Shown here one piece after another: positions 6,674 through 14,968 of a stretch of DNA of 17,104 nt. Location: positions 1 through 17,104 of the forward strand of contig JALSTO010000077.1 of the NCBI GenBank assembly GCA_026983685.1. Reading direction: 5' to 3'. Position 1 is the first letter of the stretch. Each line of letters begins with the position of its first letter. The DNA comes from Aquificaceae bacterium (GTDB lineage Bacteria > Aquificota > Aquificia > Aquificales > Aquificaceae). The translations under genes were made by a program, and so were the position numbers. The notes below the pieces were generated by a model. The model searched no databases. It was not told the origin of the DNA and worked only from the letters and a program-made list of their open reading frames with translations.

Positions 6674-7640
6674 CGTAATATGCCTCCACCTTCTTCTTCA
6701 GATCCTCAAAGGCTTTGCCTATGGTTTCTGGACCAAGCTCCTGTTTTATCTCCTCCTCGTTGGCAAAGATACCCGTTTTAAGAGCAAATATGATGTTATC
6801 CCTATCATATTCGGGCACCATCTCTATGGACTCCCTCAGAGATCTCGTGTTGAGAAAGAGCTTTCCTCCGATCTCCATTACATCAAGCGAGTCCATGAAG
6901 AAGGGGTGCTTCGTTTCAAAAATTCCTCCCACGACGAAAACAGGTGCGAGGCTCTCCCATCTTCCCTTTATTTGTCTGTTTAGGGTCATCACTATGTCAA
7001 GGAGGTCCTTTACCCTTTTAGCCCTTTCCTCGTTGCCCAGAACCGCTTTATGGCTCCCGTCCTCTTCTTCCCATACACCTATCCGGTCAAGGTCAATAGT
7101 GAGTGTGTAGGTGTAGTGGGAGGTATGCTCTTCTGTCTGTGCTATGGCTTGCTCTGCCTTTTCCTCAACGTGCTTGATGTATCTGTTGTAAGCCTCTATG
7201 TTGTTTAGAAAGTTCATATCTCCCTTAAAGTCCGAAACTGAGAAAGCATAGGTAACCTTTACAGGACAGGTTCTCTTTACGCTGTCTCCGTAGCTGAGTT
7301 TTACCTTCTTATCGGTTTTGAGGTTGGTAAAGAGACCGCCAAACAGGTCAAATTCTTCATAATCCTTCACAAGAGCCTTTCCGAACTCATCCACATTGAG
7401 GGCTGTCCCGCTTAAGTTCCCCTTTACATACTCCTTCAGCCTCTCATCAAGTAGCCTCCATCCCTTTTCCTCTTTCCCCTTTCTCCTTATATCGTACTTG
7501 AGAGCCTTGTCGGATACGAAAGTTCTCTGGACCCCGTCCCCGAGGGTTACCTTCTTCAGAACAGAGACATTCCCCATAGTCTCACCGTAGTTAAGACTGC
7601 TTGCCCTGCTTGTGATGATAGTGAGCGTCAGTCCACCCAT
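6660..7640 (-). CDS. cas7: type I-B Cascade backbone subunit Cas7 (Cst2/DevR family)
   Basis: A 326-residue Cas7 of the Cst2/DevR family, the repeated backbone subunit that binds the crRNA spacer. The N-terminal GLTLTIITSRASSLNYGE, followed by GNVSVLKKVTLGDG, is characteristic. It is the first gene of the type I-B half, separated from the membrane CARF gene by 36 bases. It has the strongest ribosome site in the operon (AGGAGGTGA, seven bases from the ATG), suiting a subunit needed in several copies. No convincing promoter is seen in the gap, so it is probably transcribed from the distant cas6 promoter. Confidence 0.92.
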   Translation of the reverse strand: MGGLTLTIITSRASSLNYGETMGNVSVLKKVTLGDGVQRTFVSDKALKYDIRRKGKEEKGWRLLDERLKEYVKGNLSGTALNVDEFGKALVKDYEEFDLFGGLFTNLKTDKKVKLSYGDSVKRTCPVKVTYAFSVSDFKGDMNFLNNIEAYNRYIKHVEEKAEQAIAQTEEHTSHYTYTLTIDLDRIGVWEEEDGSHKAVLGNEERAKRVKDLLDIVMTLNRQIKGRWESLAPVFVVGGIFETKHPFFMDSLDVMEIGGKLFLNTRSLRESIEMVPEYDRDNIIFALKTGIFANEEEIKQELGPETIGKAFEDLKKKVEAYYGVTS

Positions 7641-7676
7641 CTTTTCACCTCCTATCTTATATAAACGTTCAAATCT

Positions 7677-8711
7677 TCAGGATCCTGACACCTCCCTTGT
7701 CCTGAGTTCCGGTGCAAGTGAAAAGAGATCCTCAATGTTCACGTTTATGCTGAGTATCTTCGCATCTACTGAGGTCTGCTCCATATACTCAACCTGTCTT
7801 CCCTCCTTAACAGCAAGCAGTGTGAGGGCGAGGGTAACCGCGGAAGTCCCGCCAGATATGTATATGGATATGTCCTCATCTCTGTAGCCATCCCTCTTTA
7901 TCTCTTTAATGATCCTTCTAAGTTCGCAGTGTATCTCTTCATAGTTGTCAAAAGAAACTTCTTTGGAAAATATTATCTCAAACTTGGAACCAGTTTTGTT
8001 TTGATATTTATCAAGTATCTTTTTGAATTCTCCTTTACGTTCTCCAGATTGAGGACTGATCAGTATGTAAACCCTTTCGAGTACAGGGACATGAAAAAGA
8101 ATGGCCCTGAGAAGCGGAGCCCAGGTCAGTTTTATATCCTTAAGTTCACTTTCAGGGTCTCCTAATCCTCTTTCAATCCTGCTATAAAGTTCCTTCATCT
8201 GTTCTCTCTCATCGGCGTTTCTAACAGGACCAAGCCTTGAAAGGGCACCTATAAATACTTTCTTCTTTTCCCTCTTTTCTGAAGTCTTTGGTGTGGTTTC
8301 ATGCAAGGATATGGCAAAGACAAAAGGTAATGAGAATATAAAGGATAGGATTGTTAGAGTATACAGTAAAGTATTCAACGATCCTATCTGAGTCCGGAGC
8401 TCTGCTGACCACCCCTGGGGTTCAAGGAGATCTGCCAGCCAGGAGGTGTAGATTATGAAGAGTATGGCAATTGCTATAGCTGAGCGGGCGGGAAAGGCTC
8501 CTGTCAGAGCTGAACCCACAACATTCCTGAGGTCTAAATGAGGCTTATCCCTTTGATAACACCACCAGAAAAAGATAAGTGCGGACAGGGCCAGTATTAA
8601 TGAAATGTAGCTCGGCAGAAAATGCATGGTTATATAGGAGAAGGCTCCAAATATAACAACCGGTGCAAGCTCAAATATGAAGTTTTTAGCACTAGCTTTT
8701 AGATTCCTCAC
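7677..8711 (-). CDS. four-helix membrane protein with cytoplasmic CARF domain
   Basis: A 344-residue protein with four predicted membrane helices (about 11-31, 33-51, 76-94, 112-136) followed by a soluble domain (about 151-327). Basic residues at the N-terminus and in the 52-75 loop, with a less basic 95-111 loop, place both ends in the cytoplasm. The soluble part looks like a CARF sensor: VFIGALS opens it, VYILISPQS follows at 214-222, and SGGTS (286-290) sits before a hydrophobic helix. CARF domains bind cyclic oligoadenylate made by Cas10. It may thus be a membrane effector, in the manner of Cam1 or Csx23, permeabilising or signalling at the membrane. The architecture differs from Cam1, which has one helix. 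The GTG start overlaps the stop of the CARF-HEPN gene (GTGA), implying coupled translation. The CARF call rests on motifs seen by eye. Confidence 0.75.
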   Translation of the reverse strand: MRNLKASAKNFIFELAPVVIFGAFSYITMHFLPSYISLILALSALIFFWWCYQRDKPHLDLRNVVGSALTGAFPARSAIAIAILFIIYTSWLADLLEPQGWSAELRTQIGSLNTLLYTLTILSFIFSLPFVFAISLHETTPKTSEKREKKKVFIGALSRLGPVRNADEREQMKELYSRIERGLGDPESELKDIKLTWAPLLRAILFHVPVLERVYILISPQSGERKGEFKKILDKYQNKTGSKFEIIFSKEVSFDNYEEIHCELRRIIKEIKRDGYRDEDISIYISGGTSAVTLALTLLAVKEGRQVEYMEQTSVDAKILSINVNIEDLFSLAPELRTREVSGS

Positions 8712-9901
8712 CTCTTAAGTTTATTGTAAACCGATATAACTTCAATTAGAAAGGATCTTAGCTTATCTTCGTTGGAAATAAGGCTTTTCACCTCACCCGC
8801 ATGTTTTCGGGTCGGCTCCGAAGAGTGGACTACTGTGTTCCTCAAAACCCTGAAGATATTGATTATATCCCTGTCCTCTTGTTCTGGAACAAGGCTATTT
8901 AAATCTATTTCCTCCCAGCTTTTATAACCTGTTTTATGTGTTTTTCCTGAAAGCGAATATAGCTTTATGAGAACTGCTTCGCTGAGCAGTATTATAGCTT
9001 TGAGATACTGTTTTCTCTCAATAAAGAACTCAGCTCTCCTCACAAGTCTGTCCTCAAGGTACTTCTCACTGCTTAGCCTTTCTATTTCTTCCTTGAGGCT
9101 CCTTGCATAGACACCAGAGAGGTCTAACCCAAGTATCTGGTCTATCTCCTTCCTCGGTCTCTGGTTTATCTCTATCTTAAAGTTAGCATCCCTGAACAGT
9201 TCTGCATGTTCTGGAAAGAGTGTAGAACCCAGCTCAGCAAAGTTCCCTGTATTGTGGAATACGCTTAGAGCTTCATTAAGGTTGATAAGTTCGCTCAATA
9301 TATCAAGCCTGAGGACAGGTTTCTCTTTTTCTTTCATCTCAAGGAACCCGTAATAAATGGTTATACTTTTAGTCCCCAGATGCTTAAGGGGTATGACCGT
9401 AAGAAGTGCCACAAAAGGCATGTATCTGTATGCGTGTGTTATATCAAAGGCTATGTTCTCGGGAACAGGATCGAGCACAGAAAAAAGTTTTTCCTTAATT
9501 TCGTAAGCATTGTCAGGGGAGCTACTTACACAGATAAGATCAACTCCATAAGAGAGCTTCTCTTCCAAAACATGCTGAAACTCTTTGAGATTTTCCTCGG
9601 AAACGTTTTCACCGAGACTGTCTATACGCTCCATGAACTCCAAAAGATCCTCTTGTGCTTCTTCCGGCAGAAGCTCCACAAGCTCGCTCCATGTGGAGCC
9701 CTTTGTTCCGACGAACACCGCCCTTTTCAGAGCTTGCCCTAAATACTTTGCGAGGGCGCTTCCGAAAAAGGTAGCTTCATAAACCCTTCCATCTTCAAAC
9801 CTGTAAGGGGTCTTCTGATACCTTCTCCCCTCACCTTCTTTACGTGCCTTTCCGATAAAGCTTATAAGTGTTACCTCACCCGAGGACCTCAAACCACCCA
9901 T
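8708..9901 (-). CDS. CARF-HEPN ribonuclease (Csx1/Csx2-like, DxTH motif family)
   Basis: A 397-residue accessory effector of type III systems. An N-terminal CARF domain has TLISFIGKA (about 11-19), FVGTKGSTW (63-71) and the family's DxTH motif as DITHAYR (153-159). The C-terminal HEPN domain has the R-X4-H motif RNTVVH (Arg354, His359), the usual RNase active site. On binding cyclic oligoadenylate it should cut RNA broadly in a dimer. The ATG at 9901 has GAGGAGG upstream and puts the CARF strand at the N-terminus. The longer TTG-started frame from 10012 lies inside cmr6 with no ribosome site. It overlaps cmr6 by 26 bases and the membrane CARF gene by four. Confidence 0.9.
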   Translation of the reverse strand: MGGLRSSGEVTLISFIGKARKEGEGRRYQKTPYRFEDGRVYEATFFGSALAKYLGQALKRAVFVGTKGSTWSELVELLPEEAQEDLLEFMERIDSLGENVSEENLKEFQHVLEEKLSYGVDLICVSSSPDNAYEIKEKLFSVLDPVPENIAFDITHAYRYMPFVALLTVIPLKHLGTKSITIYYGFLEMKEKEKPVLRLDILSELINLNEALSVFHNTGNFAELGSTLFPEHAELFRDANFKIEINQRPRKEIDQILGLDLSGVYARSLKEEIERLSSEKYLEDRLVRRAEFFIERKQYLKAIILLSEAVLIKLYSLSGKTHKTGYKSWEEIDLNSLVPEQEDRDIINIFRVLRNTVVHSSEPTRKHAGEVKSLISNEDKLRSFLIEVISVYNKLKR

Positions 9902-10787
9902 ACCCCTTCCTCCTCTTCGCTCCAAGCCCGAATAGCTCAAGCCCTTCCTTGAGAAGTTTTGAAGCTTCGTTGAGCAGATCCTCCCCATCTTCAATATGTT
10001 TTTCCACTCCAATGTGAAAGATAAAGGTCACATCTTTAAGGGTCAGGAAAAACACAGGATTCGGATTGTACCAGTCCGCGGGTGGTTTCTTCCCTTTTTC
10101 GGAGTAATACTCACCGTAGTGGTTGTTCATAACATCTACAGATAGATTTTTATTGTTGAAGAATTCTGGATACGCGTCAAAAAAGATGACCTTACCTTCA
10201 TCCTTTTGGGTTCCGAAGAGCATAATAAAGAGCTTTTCTCTTTCTTGCAGTTCATTCTCTTTGTATTTTCCAGCTTCTATTTTCTTGATATACTCTTTAA
10301 CTTCCTTTAGTTTCTCCTCCGAAGAGTCCTCTTCAAGTTCAAAATGCCTGTATATATACATATACCTTACAAGTCCTTTAATGGATTCTCCAGAAATGTA
10401 AGGAACTCCATATGTGTGGTGCAGTAAAAAGCCGTTCTCTACTGGAGATGGGTGTCCCATGCCGGATACGAAGCGGTAGCCGACTTTTGCCCTTACGGCT
10501 TTAACATCGTATTTATCCTTAAATCTCTCAGGTAGTTTATTAAGTCTTTCCAAAACATCGTTAACACCCTTCAGCTCAATGCTTTTTATCAAGCATTCCA
10601 AATAATCTTTCTTTCCAATATCTTTTACCTTAGAGTTTTTATCGCCTATGCTCTTGAGCAGTTCGGTAATGGTTCTATCTTTCCCAGCTTTGCCTCTAAG
10701 ATATACGAATATATTTATTTTATAAAAAGCAAGTGCAAGGTTGGAAGGCTCCTTTATCAGTATATCTAACGTGTCTTTAACCTTCAT
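9876..10787 (-). CDS. cmr6: type III-B RAMP protein Cmr6
   Basis: A 303-residue Cmr6, the Cas7-like subunit near the 3' end of the crRNA in the Cmr complex. It has the RAMP signature GVPYISGESIKGLVR (about 127-141) and a C-terminal glycine-rich GLGAKRRKGYGW (287-298). Start choice: the ATG at 10787 has AAGGAG seven bases upstream. A GTG at 10817 would overlap cmr5 and lacks a ribosome site. The cmr5 stop is four bases before this start. The middle (about 165-195) is a charged Glu/Lys-rich insert. Confidence 0.92.
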   Translation of the reverse strand: MKVKDTLDILIKEPSNLALAFYKINIFVYLRGKAGKDRTITELLKSIGDKNSKVKDIGKKDYLECLIKSIELKGVNDVLERLNKLPERFKDKYDVKAVRAKVGYRFVSGMGHPSPVENGFLLHHTYGVPYISGESIKGLVRYMYIYRHFELEEDSSEEKLKEVKEYIKKIEAGKYKENELQEREKLFIMLFGTQKDEGKVIFFDAYPEFFNNKNLSVDVMNNHYGEYYSEKGKKPPADWYNPNPVFFLTLKDVTFIFHIGVEKHIEDGEDLLNEASKLLKEGLELFGLGAKRRKGYGWFEVLG

Positions 10788-10791
10788 GCCT

Positions 10792-11169
10792 CTACTCCTT
10801 ATCAGTTTTAAGCTCACCCTCTGCTATTCTTTTTAGCCAGACAGCAAACGATAGAACTTCCCGTGTGTAGAACAGGTAAAGGGTCATGTCAGAGTTCAAA
10901 AGCCTGTCTATCAAGACTTCATAAGAGTTTATCTCTTCACCGAAGCGATTGCTTAAATACTCACAGATGTTTTTTATTATCTCATTGTGTTCATCCTTTC
11001 CCTTAGACTTTAAAAAGGCAAGTGTGGTCAGAAGCCCGTTTTGTGTTATCATGGCTGGCAGTTTCTTCACAAGAGAACTATATTTTTCCTCAAAGGGTTT
11101 GTTTTTCACACACATCACACTTTCATAAGCTATCCTCATCCTCTCCTGTTCAAGACTCTTGAGGACCAT
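10792..11169 (-). CDS. cmr5: type III-B small subunit Cmr5
   Basis: A 125-residue, all-helical Cmr5, the small subunit forming the inner filament of the Cmr complex (Cas11 of type III-B). LEQERMRIAYESV near the N-terminus, KLPAMITQNGLLTTLAFLKSK in the middle and TREVLSFAVWLKRIAEGEL near the end are typical. I start it at the ATG at 11169, which has GGAGGTG upstream and gives the family's usual length. A TTG at 11217 would overlap cmr4 by 68 bases without a ribosome site. With the chosen start the overlap with cmr4 is 20 bases. Confidence 0.92.
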   Translation of the reverse strand: MVLKSLEQERMRIAYESVMCVKNKPFEEKYSSLVKKLPAMITQNGLLTTLAFLKSKGKDEHNEIIKNICEYLSNRFGEEINSYEVLIDRLLNSDMTLYLFYTREVLSFAVWLKRIAEGELKTDKE

Positions 11170-12046
11170 CCCTACACACCTCCACAAAGCCTTTGCCTGT
11201 GCTTGTATTTCCGCCAAGTTGCAGAATGCTTCCGTTCTCTCTGTTTGTTATTGAAAACTCATCATCCTCCTGCCTGATAACGAAAAAGTAGAAGACCGCC
11301 TCCGCAGGGACATACTCTTCTGTCCAGAGGGCACCTTCTTCCACCGTTCCCTTCTCAATGTCAACCTTTATATGGGTCTGGACTTCAGTATAGGACTTTA
11401 CCATGTGAGTGAAAACATTATCGCTGACTATAACCACCCTGCTTTTGTCTATCTTCTGGTTATCCGGCAGATTTAAGACATCCTGCCCAGCCTCGCCTTC
11501 AATTTCAAAGGTGAACTCTTCAAGAACAACAGCCTCTTTACCTTTTATTTTGTTGATAGTCTCTCTGGAAACGATACACTTTCCCTCATCAGAGACTCTT
11601 ATCTCTGGTATGTCTTTGCCCGTTTCCTCCGCAAACCTTCTGAGTACATAAGGGCAGGTTATGAGGGCATAGATACCGCTGAGGGATTTGACAGGAAAGA
11701 GCAGTATTCTGGCGTCCGTGAAGGTTATACTGCCTTCCCTGTTTTGGCTTCCGAAATAACAAGCAACTTTACTCACTTTTTCCTTTACATCTTCAGATAG
11801 GCTTCCATTTAATTCTTCTGAGAATTTTTCAATAAACTCTTCTACTTTCTTTGGATCCATACCTGTTTCATTCGCTATCCTGAGTATTTCTTCTGTTCTC
11901 ACTGTCCCCTTTATCGCTGAGGCGGGTATGGCGGGGAAATCGGTGTAGGCTTCCCTGTAGATGGGCAGGTCTATGTGCCCCACCCCCTGCCCAGTGCCGA
12001 CATGAAGGGGTGTAAGAACCTTAAGGTAGTAAAGGTCCTTCTTCAT
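11150..12046 (-). CDS. cmr4: type III-B backbone nuclease Cmr4
   Basis: A 298-residue Cmr4, the repeated Cas7-type backbone subunit that cuts target RNA at six-base intervals. The family's catalytic Asp is present as Asp26 in HIDLPI, after TPLHVGTGQG. A glycine-rich segment, LQLGGNTSTGKGF, lies near the C-terminus. I use the ATG at 12046, with GGGAGGTGAG upstream, because the family begins at this point and Asp26 then falls at its usual number. An ATG at 12139 would add 31 unrelated residues read from within cmr3. Overlap with cmr3 is 26 bases. Confidence 0.94.
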   Translation of the reverse strand: MKKDLYYLKVLTPLHVGTGQGVGHIDLPIYREAYTDFPAIPASAIKGTVRTEEILRIANETGMDPKKVEEFIEKFSEELNGSLSEDVKEKVSKVACYFGSQNREGSITFTDARILLFPVKSLSGIYALITCPYVLRRFAEETGKDIPEIRVSDEGKCIVSRETINKIKGKEAVVLEEFTFEIEGEAGQDVLNLPDNQKIDKSRVVIVSDNVFTHMVKSYTEVQTHIKVDIEKGTVEEGALWTEEYVPAEAVFYFFVIRQEDDEFSITNRENGSILQLGGNTSTGKGFVEVCRDGPQES

Positions 12047-13094
12047 CTTTCTCACCTCCCTTTTTATCCTCAACAAGTATCCCGGAGTTCCAGCCCCTTT
12101 TAAAGAAGGTCTTATCGTCCAAAACCTTCTCCTCTCCATCCTCCCAGTCTATATAAAGAACCTGTGGTGAGCTTCTGATCTGACAGAGTGATCCAAAATC
12201 TTTGGAATCCTCACAGGCTACCAGCACAAGAACCGTTCCGGGTTTCAGCATCTCAAGAGCCGGTCTTCTCCAGCCGGAGACAAGCTCCGAACCCTTTGAA
12301 AAGACCCAGAGGAGCTCGAACTCCACTTTATTTTTGTCTCTGTCCTCAAGGGTAAGTTTCTTTCCACTATCCCTATTTTTGAGAAGTCCACCTTTTACAA
12401 AGGTATGTGTAAGAATGTAAAACTTATAGCGTTTACCTTTTTTAATTTCTCTGGGTTTTACAAGACCTGAGAACCCTTCGGGCAGGCGGTTAACCTCCTC
12501 CACCTCTGCCGGGTTCCTCTCACCTCCGAAGAACTCACCTCTTGAAGTGTCAAGCTCCTCCGCAAGAAAGCAGATACTTACACCACTCTGTAGTCTCATT
12601 CTGTCGTGGAAGTAAAGTCTTCCTATTTCTCCTGTCATGGTATTTTTGTTAAGCTTCAATCCCACCCTGTTTTCACTGGCAAAAAGTTCATCCGCGGGGA
12701 TTACCTTAAGGTCCTTTTCCCTACCTTCAGCCCATGCGGTTTTGAGGTTTTCCGAGCTTATAAAGTATCTGTCAAGAGGCTCGTAAGCCTTCTCTTTCTC
12801 ATCTATCTCAGGAACACAGCTTTCCTCGCTGTAATAGGAGATCTTCAGATCTCCCTTTTCAAAGCGTCCTTTCTTCCTTTCTCCCACAACATCCGCTGGA
12901 ACGGGAATGAAGATGTCCTTTTCATCCTCCTTCCAGAAGAAAACACCGTAGCAGGGAGTTCCTTTTTTAATAAGTCTGAAGGTCCTCATTATGCTGGGAA
13001 GCTCAAGGCCCGGAAGGTAATGTTCCTCTTCTGTGAAGTGCTTTAGCCCCCCGAACCAGAAGGCGTTGTAGCCTTTTACCCTAAAAAGCCTCAC
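12021..13094 (-). CDS. cmr3: type III-B Cas5-like subunit Cmr3
   Basis: A 357-residue Cmr3, the Cas5 counterpart of the Cmr complex that holds the crRNA 5' handle next to Cas10. The N-terminus has the pattern RVKGYNAFWFGGLKHF followed by LPSIMRTFRLI. The start is GTG at 13094, six bases after AGGAGG and one base after the Cmr2 stop. The last 20 residues are highly charged and run over the start of cmr4. Position between cmr2 and cmr4 is standard. Confidence 0.88.
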   Translation of the reverse strand: MRLFRVKGYNAFWFGGLKHFTEEEHYLPGLELPSIMRTFRLIKKGTPCYGVFFWKEDEKDIFIPVPADVVGERKKGRFEKGDLKISYYSEESCVPEIDEKEKAYEPLDRYFISSENLKTAWAEGREKDLKVIPADELFASENRVGLKLNKNTMTGEIGRLYFHDRMRLQSGVSICFLAEELDTSRGEFFGGERNPAEVEEVNRLPEGFSGLVKPREIKKGKRYKFYILTHTFVKGGLLKNRDSGKKLTLEDRDKNKVEFELLWVFSKGSELVSGWRRPALEMLKPGTVLVLVACEDSKDFGSLCQIRSSPQVLYIDWEDGEEKVLDDKTFFKRGWNSGILVEDKKGGEKDEEGPLLP

Positions 13095-13095
13095 C

Positions 13096-14967
13096 TCACA
13101 CCTCCTTTATCCTCACAGCCACAGTCCTCGCAACATGGAAAAGATTGAGGTAATTGTTGATGCTCCTTCTTATCCTCTCCAGCTCAGAGTTCTCACCCTT
13201 TTCATCCACCTCCCAATAGATCCTCGTCTTCTTGATAAACCCTTCAGAGAGTTCGGACAGTTCCTTGGCAAGAGCTTCTCTTTTTGTATGTCTTTTGAAA
13301 GCTCTTTTTATCAGGGAAACAGCTATCTCCAGGTTTGATAAGTCAGCCAAAAGCCTGAGATCGTAGGCTACCCTTGAGCTTAAACCTCCCTTCTCCTCAC
13401 CCTTTTTGAACTCCTCAAGGAGTTTTTCAAAGAGTTCAAGGTCCTCCCACTTAGCCACAAAGTCTGTAAGGAGTCCTGTCCTCGTCATAATACCAATGCA
13501 TACAGCACCCTTCCCTTTGACTGACTTTGCCTTCCGCTCCAAGTTCCTTGCCCTGTCAAGAACCATCTGTAGATTTGCCTTTGCATGGGCTATGAGTATC
13601 CCCGCACTCACGGAGGGTTTCCTTCCCTCAACCGCAAGGTCCTTTAACTTCCGCTCAAAGGTTTCCGCACAGTACCTGGCATAACCAACAACATCGTGGG
13701 GATGAAGGAGTGCGAGAATGTCATCGCCACCAGCGTAGACAACGACCTTTGAGATAGTTTGCTCCTTTTGAGATACCACCTTCGCATACTCGGAGAGCCT
13801 TTTTGAAAACTCACTGTGAAAGTCCTCTGTCAGAGGACCCCTCCTTATCCCACTCTTCTTTCCGAGCCACTCCCCTATGCTGTCTCCGTCCGATATGAGA
13901 ACCGCAAAGAAAGGATTCCCGTGTTCAATTTTCTTGTTTTTTAACTCATTGTGTATGCTTTCTATGTTATCTTTTAACTTTTCTAAGTTTTCATCTTCTT
14001 TAAAAAGCACATCCCAAGCTTCTTTTCGCAACAGTTCGGAGTCAAAGGAAATATAGCTTTTCTGTTCTTCGTTTACTTTAATGGGCAGAACTTCAACCCT
14101 ATATGGTGAATCCTTTAATTTATCGCTGAGCTTTTTAAGCTTCTCCTTAAGCTCTGGGTATTTTTCTATTTCTTTCACAAGCTTTTCCTTAAACTTTATA
14201 CCTGCTACCTCTTCCGTAGAGGGATAGTGCCACCTGTCATCTTTAAGACCAAGCTCATCTTTGCAGAACTTTACCGCAAATCTCTTGACAAGACAGACAC
14301 CGCAGAGCTTTTCCCCATCCCTTATGTGACGCGCGATCTCCTCACTGAAAATCTTGTCCTTCTCCTTCCAGTTTATGGCAAGATGGAATCTTTCACCGCA
14401 CATGGTACAGCCATCTGGGTAAAGCGTCTCTCCTTTATCCTCAAAGGTATAGCAGTCAACAGATCCTCTGTAAGGTCTCCAGGATTTTAAAGCTCCCAGT
14501 CTCCTCTCCACCAAATCATAGACTTCTGCGTAGCTGTCCTTTTCCTCGTATTTTTCTGCCCAGCAAAAGCATGAGAAGTAGTTTTCAACATGACTTTTAA
14601 ACTGGTCTTCAACCTTCTCAAGAATGCTTCTATCCTTAGAACTGTTTTTTAAACCTTCCCATGTCCTATTACAGAGGTTTTTCCAGACTTTCCTAAACTT
14701 TTCTTCAAGATCTTTGCAAACCTCAGCATCTTTTACTACCGCAACAAGCCTGTTTGGACAATTTGCAAGGTCTCCTTTTGATTCTGAATTGTCTTTACAT
14801 ACAGGGTATATTATCCTTTCAGCTTTTCCACCCTGATGAAGGAAATTGATCAGCTCTCTTGTAAGGTAAGATAGTATAAAGCTACCCGTGAATAGATCCC
14901 TCGTCCTCCTTGCTGTTGCTATAAATCCCTGAACGGGAGAGAATGTGAAGATGAGGAGGTGGGTCAT
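13096..14967 (-). CDS. cmr2: type III-B Cas10 (Cmr2), cyclase without HD domain
   Basis: A 623-residue Cas10, the large subunit that makes cyclic oligoadenylate from ATP when the complex binds target RNA. The first residues (LLIFTFSPVQGFIATARRTRDL) are those that normally follow an N-terminal HD nuclease domain, so that domain is absent and the protein is shorter than HD-bearing Cmr2. A zinc-finger-like pair is seen at Cys187/Cys190 and Cys222/Cys225. The first palm has SDGDS at 359-363. The second palm has the cyclase motif GGDD at 413-416, intact. This fits the two CARF proteins encoded downstream. The ATG has AAGGAGG upstream and follows the cmr1 stop by one base. Confidence 0.94.
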   Translation of the reverse strand: MTHLLIFTFSPVQGFIATARRTRDLFTGSFILSYLTRELINFLHQGGKAERIIYPVCKDNSESKGDLANCPNRLVAVVKDAEVCKDLEEKFRKVWKNLCNRTWEGLKNSSKDRSILEKVEDQFKSHVENYFSCFCWAEKYEEKDSYAEVYDLVERRLGALKSWRPYRGSVDCYTFEDKGETLYPDGCTMCGERFHLAINWKEKDKIFSEEIARHIRDGEKLCGVCLVKRFAVKFCKDELGLKDDRWHYPSTEEVAGIKFKEKLVKEIEKYPELKEKLKKLSDKLKDSPYRVEVLPIKVNEEQKSYISFDSELLRKEAWDVLFKEDENLEKLKDNIESIHNELKNKKIEHGNPFFAVLISDGDSIGEWLGKKSGIRRGPLTEDFHSEFSKRLSEYAKVVSQKEQTISKVVVYAGGDDILALLHPHDVVGYARYCAETFERKLKDLAVEGRKPSVSAGILIAHAKANLQMVLDRARNLERKAKSVKGKGAVCIGIMTRTGLLTDFVAKWEDLELFEKLLEEFKKGEEKGGLSSRVAYDLRLLADLSNLEIAVSLIKRAFKRHTKREALAKELSELSEGFIKKTRIYWEVDEKGENSELERIRRSINNYLNLFHVARTVAVRIKEV

Positions 14968-14968
14968 A

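Noticed and set aside
7656..7672. Possible internal promoter before cas7 (TTGAAC and TATAAG)
   Set aside because: The two boxes are only five bases apart, and no correctly spaced partner was found for either.
2006..12139. Longer starts for cas3 (4624), cmr6 (10817), cmr5 (11217), cmr4 (12139), the CARF-HEPN gene (10012), and cas1 (2005)
   Set aside because: The upstream starts are mostly TTG or GTG, lie deep in the preceding gene, lack a well-spaced ribosome site, and add residues unlike the families.
13096..14967. HD nuclease domain in Cmr2
   Set aside because: The chain starts at the post-HD region and no HD motif precedes it; the DNA upstream encodes cmr1.
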